NCBI RefSeq assembly: GCF_004745645.1
Contig: NZ_SRMB01000001.1
Location: forward strand, 2,170,001-2,234,000
Origin: Hymenobacter metallicola
Lineage (GTDB): Bacteria; Bacteroidota; Bacteroidia; Cytophagales; Hymenobacteraceae
Direction of reading: 5' to 3'
Length of the DNA: 64,000 nt
In this document: positions 59,838 to 64,000 of the stretch, one piece after another
Numbering within the stretch: position 1 is the stretch's first letter
How the letters are laid out: each line of letters begins with the position of its first letter
Translations under genes and position numbers: made by a program
The notes under the pieces: model-generated
The model's input: the letters and a program-made list of their open reading frames with translations, nothing else
The model's database searches: none
Told to the model about the DNA's origin: nothing

Positions 59838-60341
59838 ATGGGTATTTCTACTCTTTCTCGTTTGCGCCGCCTGTTGGTCGTTTGTACTCTACTGCTTTTC
59901 AGCCAATTGAGCGTTGGGCAAATTCTAAAGCAAAAGCACATCGAGTTGATTAAGGCCCGGAGTGAAACCTGGAACAAAGCCTTTAACAGCCGCGACACCA
60001 CCGCGTTTTATGGGCTGTTTAACCCGGGCATCACCGTGTGCTCGGCCAGCGGCAGCCGCAGCTCCGAGGCCGTAGCCCGGCAGTGGTTCCGCACCCGCTT
60101 TCGGCAGCGCCCGGATATTACCTGGATGAACCGCACCACCACCGTGGAGCTGAGTGACCAGGGGCAGCTGGCCTACGAAACCGGCGAGTGGGCCGAGGCC
60201 TGGACCGACACCCAGGATAAGAGCAAGAACCGTATCATTGGCAAGTACTGGCTGATGTGGAAGTTCGAAAACAATGCCTGGACCATTTTGTCGGCCACTT
60301 ACACCCCCCTGGCCTGCGCCACCCGAAACTGCCTGGATTAA
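59838..60341 (+). CDS. Secreted SnoaL/DUF4440-like protein
   Basis: 167 residues with signal peptide (LLVVCTLLLFSQLSVGQ). The body has the NTF2-like layout: helix IKARSETWNKAFNSRDTTAFYGLF, then strands ending WTILSATYTP and a WxxAWTDTQDKS turn typical of DUF4440/SnoaL-like domains. Four cysteines are visible in the mature protein's last third (CATRNC). Enzymatic role not established. Confidence 0.82.
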   Translation: MGISTLSRLRRLLVVCTLLLFSQLSVGQILKQKHIELIKARSETWNKAFNSRDTTAFYGLFNPGITVCSASGSRSSEAVARQWFRTRFRQRPDITWMNRTTTVELSDQGQLAYETGEWAEAWTDTQDKSKNRIIGKYWLMWKFENNAWTILSATYTPLACATRNCLD

Positions 60342-60391
60342 CGCAGCCAGTTTTTTTGCTTCTCCTTCTTCACTTTTGACTTTTCAACCCC

Positions 60392-60616
60392 ATGGCTACT
60401 AAACTAACTGTACTAAGCAACGGCTCACTCCGCGTAGAGGGCGACTTTGAAATCGTGGACGCTCAGGGGAAGCCCTACGGCTTGGCGGGCCGGGAACGGG
60501 TTAGCATCTGCCGCTGCGGCTTATCGGCCAATAAGCCCTTCTGCGACGGTTCGCACAAAGGCCATTTCGAGCACAATGCCGAAGCCTTCGACCTGCCCGC
60601 CCCCAAGGTTAGCTAG
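60392..60616 (+). CDS. CDGSH iron-sulfur domain protein
   Basis: 74 residues. The binding motif C-x-C-x8-C-D-G-S-H is complete with Cys40, Cys42, Cys51 and His55, which hold a 2Fe-2S cluster. Preceded by a short N-terminal strand region typical of the single-motif bacterial class. Role probably redox or iron-sulfur storage in the cytosol. Confidence 0.95.
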   Translation: MATKLTVLSNGSLRVEGDFEIVDAQGKPYGLAGRERVSICRCGLSANKPFCDGSHKGHFEHNAEAFDLPAPKVS

Positions 60617-60646
60617 CCTAGCAGCCATCATGGCGAGTAGCGCGAA

Positions 60647-60765
60647 GCCGTCCTTCTGCGGCTCATGTTCGTGGCACGCTCTATTACCAGAAAGCCCCTG
60701 CTTACCGCGTAGTAAGCAGGGGCTTTCTGGTAATAGAGCGTGCCGTACTGTGCCGAGAACGGACG
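60647..60765. repeat. Nested palindromic repeat, copy C with a 33-bp perfect stem
   Basis: 60673-60705 is the exact reverse complement of 60712-60744 with a 6-nt loop. Shorter outer arms GCCGTCC (60648-60654 region) and GGACGGC (60760 region) match the CCGTCC arms of copies A and B, and the inner words TACCAGAAAGCCC are shared with copy A (TACCAGAAAGCCC at 27341-27353). Confidence 0.8.
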
Positions 60766-60774
60766 GCCAGGTAG

Positions 60775-61035
60775 CTATGCTCTTTGAAACAGCGAAGTTA
60801 CCAAGTCGACATACTCTTGGCGGGCGGCGTCTTTGCTCTTGCCGCTGAGGCTGGCCCAGGCATCGTATTTGGCAATGCCTTTGAAATCGAAGCCGCCGGG
60901 CCGGTCACCGGATACGTCGCCTTCCGAGGCTTGCTTGTAGAGAGCGTAGAGTTGGAGCAGCACCATGTTGTTGGGCTTGGTGGGCAGTTGCTGGGCGCGC
61001 TGGGCGGCGGCTTCAAATTCTTCGTGCGTAGCCAT
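60775..61035 (-). CDS. Acyl-CoA-binding protein (ACBP)
   Basis: 86 residues. The four-helix ACBP fold is visible: FEAAAQRAQQLPTKPNNMVLLQLYALYKQASEGDVSGDRPGGFDFKGIAKYDAWASLSGKSKDAARQEYVDLVTSL. The conserved Tyr and Lys in LYALYKQA, KYDAW and the C-terminal YVDLV helix bind acyl-CoA. The ATG at 61035 is chosen because the frame continues upstream to 61194 without conservation. Confidence 0.96.
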   Translation of the reverse strand: MATHEEFEAAAQRAQQLPTKPNNMVLLQLYALYKQASEGDVSGDRPGGFDFKGIAKYDAWASLSGKSKDAARQEYVDLVTSLFQRA

Positions 61036-61184
61036 GAACGGAGGGAAAGAGTAGGAAATTAGGGATACAGCCCCAGAAAACAGGACCGGCAGTAAGGTAC
61101 GTATTCCGGCCGATTTAGGCGGCATGCAGCGTTTATCTATGTTGTACCTTGGGGCTTTTACTCCCACTTCCTGCCCTTGCCACC

Positions 61185-62483
61185 ATGCTCTCACGTCGAC
61201 GCACAGCGCTGCTTCTTGCCTTCTCTACCTTACCCTTGGCTTCTGCCTGGGCCCAGAAAACCTACCTGCACTGCGGCCGCCTACTGGATATGCGGGCCTC
61301 TAAAAACCCGGTGCAAACTGAAATGACGGTAATCGTAGAGCAGGGCCGCGTGGTGGCCGTACAAAAAGGCTACACCAGCGGCAGCGGCACCGACAAGGTG
61401 ATTGACCTGAAAAGCAAGACGGTACTTCCCGGCCTGATTGATTGCCACGTGCATCTGGAAGGCGAAACCAGCAAGGACGGCTTTCTTAAGGAGCTAACTG
61501 AAAACCCCGCTGACGTGGCCTTTGGCTCCCTCGCCCACGCCCGCAAAACGCTGCTGGCGGGCTTTACTACCGTGCGCGACCTAGGCGGCTCGGGAGTAAA
61601 CGTGGCCCTACGCAACGCCGTCAACCGTGGGCAGGTAGTGGGGCCCCGCATTTTCACGGCGGGCAAAGCTATATCGGGCACGGGCGGCCACATGGACCCT
61701 ACCAATGGCTACCGCCAGGACCTGATGGGCATGCCCGGCCCCACTGATGGCGTGGCCAACGGGCCCGACCAGTGCCGGCAGGCCGTGCGCGAGCAGTACA
61801 AGCGGGGCTCCGACCTGATTAAAATTGCCTCGACGGGCGGGGTGCTTAGTGTAGCAAAAGATGGCAGCAGCGCCCAGATGACGGAGGAAGAAATCAAAGC
61901 CGTAGTGGAAACGGCCCGTGACCTGGGCCTGCAGGTGGCCTGCCACGCCCACGGGGCCGAGGGTATGAAACGCGCCATTCGCAGTGGGGTCAACAGCATT
62001 GAGCACGGCACGCTGATGGACGACGAAACCATGAAGCTGATGAAGAAATTTGGCACCTGGTACGTGCCCACCATCACGGCGGGTAAGTCGGTGGCCGACT
62101 CGGCTAAAATTCCGAACTACTACCCGCCGCTGGTGACGCCCAAGGCCCTGGCCATTGGCCCCAAGCTGCAGACCACCTTTGGCAAGGCCTACAAAGCCGG
62201 GGTTAAAATTGCCTTTGGCACGGATGCCTCCGTGTACCGCCACGGCGTGAATGCCCTGGAGTTTCAGTACATGGTAGAGGCCGGGATGCCCGCCTACGAA
62301 GCCCTGCGGTCGGCGACGGTTTCGGCAGCCGAGCTGCTGGGGCAAACCGATAACCTCGGCACCCTGGAAGCCGGCAAGCTGGCCGATGTAGTAGCCGTGG
62401 ACGGCGACCCAACCCAGGACATCCGGGCCATGCAGCAGGTACGCTTTGTGATGAAGCAGGGCGTGGTGTATCGGCAGGAGTAG
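61185..62483 (+). CDS. Secreted metal-dependent amidohydrolase
   Basis: 432 residues, signal peptide (ALLLAFSTLPLASAWAQ). HxH of the TIM-barrel is His88 and His90 in GLIDCHVHLEG, then the KIASTGG lysine region, CHAHGAEGMK, SIEHGTLMD and the aspartate in FGTDASVYRHG. This is the layout of imidazolonepropionase-like or Xaa-Pro dipeptidase-like amidohydrolases. Substrate unknown. It stands opposite the FG-GAP gene with a 58-bp palindrome between the stops. Confidence 0.93.
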   Translation: MLSRRRTALLLAFSTLPLASAWAQKTYLHCGRLLDMRASKNPVQTEMTVIVEQGRVVAVQKGYTSGSGTDKVIDLKSKTVLPGLIDCHVHLEGETSKDGFLKELTENPADVAFGSLAHARKTLLAGFTTVRDLGGSGVNVALRNAVNRGQVVGPRIFTAGKAISGTGGHMDPTNGYRQDLMGMPGPTDGVANGPDQCRQAVREQYKRGSDLIKIASTGGVLSVAKDGSSAQMTEEEIKAVVETARDLGLQVACHAHGAEGMKRAIRSGVNSIEHGTLMDDETMKLMKKFGTWYVPTITAGKSVADSAKIPNYYPPLVTPKALAIGPKLQTTFGKAYKAGVKIAFGTDASVYRHGVNALEFQYMVEAGMPAYEALRSATVSAAELLGQTDNLGTLEAGKLADVVAVDGDPTQDIRAMQQVRFVMKQGVVYRQE

Positions 62484-62491
62484 TACGGTAC

Positions 62492-62549
62492 TGAGTTAAC
62501 CCAAAAAAGCCGGCCCGAGTACTCGGGCCGGCTTTTTTGGGTTAACTCA
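62492..62549. terminator. Bidirectional terminator, 58-bp perfect palindrome
   Basis: 62492-62520 is the exact reverse complement of 62521-62549 without a spacer. The outer GTTAAC site and internal GC core with A6/T6 flanks make a strong terminator for both genes; the stem in RNA has about 27 pairs. Confidence 0.93.
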
Positions 62550-62557
62550 AGCTCGGT

Positions 62558-64000
62558 CTACTGCTGGACTGAAAAGCGGCTGGTATACGTAGCGGTGGCG
62601 GTGGTGTAGCGCACTACGTACCAGCCAGGCTGCAAGCCGGCTACTGGAATAGCGCCTTCACTTGCCTCCCCTACCCGCTGGCGTAGCACCTGCTGGCCGG
62701 TTAGGGTATACACGCTGACTGCTGCGCCAGCCGGGGCCGCCCCGGTGCAGGAGTAGCGCAGGTAGCCGTCGGTTACGGTAGTGGGGTGCACCTGGAAGGC
62801 GGTGGCATCATCGGTACTTACCGCAACCACCTGCACGGGCGACGTGCTCGTGGAAGCATCGGTATCTACTTGGCGCAGGCGGTAATACAGTTTAGTGACG
62901 CCTACGGGCAAACGAGTGTCCGTCAGGGTGTAGCGGTGGCCGGTGCTGGAAGTACCGTGGCCGGGCACGGTGCCAACGGTTGTAAAGGTCTTGGCATCGG
63001 TAGAACGCTCCACGGCAAAGTAGTCGTTGTTTTTCTCCGTGGCCGTAGCCCAGCGCAGCTGTACCGCATTACCCTGGGCCCGGGCCGTAAACTCAACCAA
63101 CTCTACCGGCAGCGGCCCGGCCGGCACGTTTAAGCGTACCGACACCGTGTTGTTGGGCGCAGTAGTACCCAAGCCATAGTTGCCGGTCATAATGTCCAGG
63201 TCGCCGTCGTTGTCTAGGTCAGCGGCCACAATGGTTTCGGGACCCATACCAACGGCAAACACGCGGTTGCCGAAGAAGAAGCCATTGCCGTTGTTGTAGC
63301 GGACCGTCACAGTGCCGGCCTGCCAGTTAGCAATCAGCACGTCCAGGTCGCCGTCGGCATCCACGTCGGCGGTCAGGACAAATTCCGGGTCGGCATTGGC
63401 TGCTACGGTGGTGGTAAGGCCAAACGTGCCGCCGATGTTGCGAAACTCGGAGAGGTTGTTGGCCCCGGCGCTAGTGGCCAGCAGGTCGAGCGTACCGTTG
63501 CCATCCAGGTCGCCCAGGGCCACCGACAAGGGGCTGCTGCCTACGGCCAGCGTTTGGCCATTGGTGAAGGACCCGCTGCCATTATTCAGCCGCACCGATA
63601 CCGAGTTGCCGACCACGTTAGCGGAAAGCAAATCCAGGTCGCCGTCGTTGTCGATGTCGCCGGCTACCACCTGTAGGGGGGCATTGCCCACGCTTATTTC
63701 GCTGCCGCCGCTGAAAGTACCCAGGCCATTGTTAAAGCGAACTGACAAGGAATTGCCCGCCCCGTTAATATAGTTGGCCGTGGCCAGGTCCAGGTCGCCG
63801 TCCCCATCGAGGTCGGCCAGGATAACGCAGCCCCCGGCGGCGCCCGTGGTTACTTCCGAGCTACCGGCCGTGAAGCTGCCACTGCCGTTGTTGAGGCGCA
63901 CCGACACGATGCCCGCGTCGTAGCTATTGGCCAGAATGTCCAGGTCACCATCCCCGTCTACGTCGCCCACGGCCAAGCCCAGGGGCTGCGTGGTTACGGC
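62558..64000 (-). CDS. FG-GAP/VCBS repeat protein with T9SS sorting domain, 5' end outside window
   Basis: 481 visible residues, open at the right edge with no start codon yet. At least seven FG-GAP repeats of the form DIDNDGDLDLLSANVVGNSVSVRLNNGSG-type show the DxDxDGDxD calcium loops. Residues about 270-350 form a Fn3-like linker (PVELVEFTARAQGNAVQLRWATATEKNNDYFAVERSTD), and the last 75 are the T9SS sorting domain (FQVHPTTVTDGYLRYSCTGA, VSVYTLTGQQVLRQRV, LQPGWYVVRYTTATATYTSRFSVQQ-like). It is therefore an outer-surface or secreted protein that likely binds Ca2+ and protein ligands. Confidence 0.92.
   Translation of the reverse strand, partial: AVTTQPLGLAVGDVDGDGDLDILANSYDAGIVSVRLNNGSGSFTAGSSEVTTGAAGGCVILADLDGDGDLDLATANYINGAGNSLSVRFNNGLGTFSGGSEISVGNAPLQVVAGDIDNDGDLDLLSANVVGNSVSVRLNNGSGSFTNGQTLAVGSSPLSVALGDLDGNGTLDLLATSAGANNLSEFRNIGGTFGLTTTVAANADPEFVLTADVDADGDLDVLIANWQAGTVTVRYNNGNGFFFGNRVFAVGMGPETIVAADLDNDGDLDIMTGNYGLGTTAPNNTVSVRLNVPAGPLPVELVEFTARAQGNAVQLRWATATEKNNDYFAVERSTDAKTFTTVGTVPGHGTSSTGHRYTLTDTRLPVGVTKLYYRLRQVDTDASTSTSPVQVVAVSTDDATAFQVHPTTVTDGYLRYSCTGAAPAGAAVSVYTLTGQQVLRQRVGEASEGAIPVAGLQPGWYVVRYTTATATYTSRFSVQQ

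Overview
The window is a high-GC chromosomal segment from a Bacteroidota bacterium, most probably a Cytophagales member of the Hymenobacter type. Pointers are three proteins ending in a type IX secretion (T9SS) C-terminal sorting domain (PNP-box plus a terminal beta-domain), Bacteroidota lipoprotein signals, -7 boxes of the TAnnTTTG type, and families common in this order (DUF2911, DUF547, DUF2461, DUF4132, M61, paired M16, SSS symporters). Nearly all of the window is coding; I see no phage, insertion sequence, CRISPR array, origin or rRNA operon, and one tRNA gene (Leu, anticodon CAG).

Layout. 1-3.4 kb: a partial class I aminotransferase and a large GT2 glycosyltransferase fused to a degenerate polyprenyl-glycosylphosphotransferase-like module, separated by a perfect 48-bp palindrome. 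3.5-6.2 kb: a three-gene cluster recognisable as SdpC-SdpA-SdpB, i.e. a sporulation-delaying-protein (cannibalism toxin) type system in a Gram-negative, non-sporulating lineage; the toxin-precursor gene is separated from the maturation genes by a strong terminator, and no SdpI immunity gene is visible. 6.2-9.6 kb: recR, clpS and a secreted S9 (DPP IV-type) peptidase. 9.7-14.3 kb: a small outer-membrane-like protein, a DUF4132 giant protein with its conserved small partner, and a hypothetical protein. 14.4-24.8 kb: a marR-yceI pair with a palindromic operator candidate, a dipeptide epimerase, a dicarboxylate/cation symporter, an active plus inactive M16 peptidase pair, a Spy-like protein carrying a T9SS tail, and lipoproteins. 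24.9-36.4 kb: a GAF protein, two PAP2 phosphatases flanking tRNA-Leu, a methyltransferase, an M61 peptidase, a BI-1 protein, an MFS transporter and an MBL-fold hydrolase. 36.4-45.5 kb: a T9SS cargo protein, an SSS symporter, a TonB-like protein, an MsbA-type ABC exporter, an ExbD-like protein, three tandem YcxB-like membrane proteins and a DUF2911 protein. 45.6-51.1 kb (minus strand): PIG-L deacetylase, PAP2, an unlisted 46-residue membrane protein and an SSS symporter overlapping it by ATGA. 51.4-64 kb: subtilisin, YitT, MOSC, DUF547, DUF2461, deoxynucleoside kinase, STAS-like, GNAT, CDGSH, acyl-CoA-binding protein, amidohydrolase and a partial FG-GAP T9SS protein.

Convergent and tail-to-tail gene ends are punctuated by long, often perfect hairpins (up to a 58-bp perfect palindrome) that can serve both strands. 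Separately, at least three, possibly four, copies of a roughly 120-190 bp nested-palindrome repeat with a conserved inner GAAAGCCC hairpin sit between genes. The observations I consider most worth following up are the Sdp-like toxin locus, the small ORF coupled to the SSS symporter, and this repeat family.
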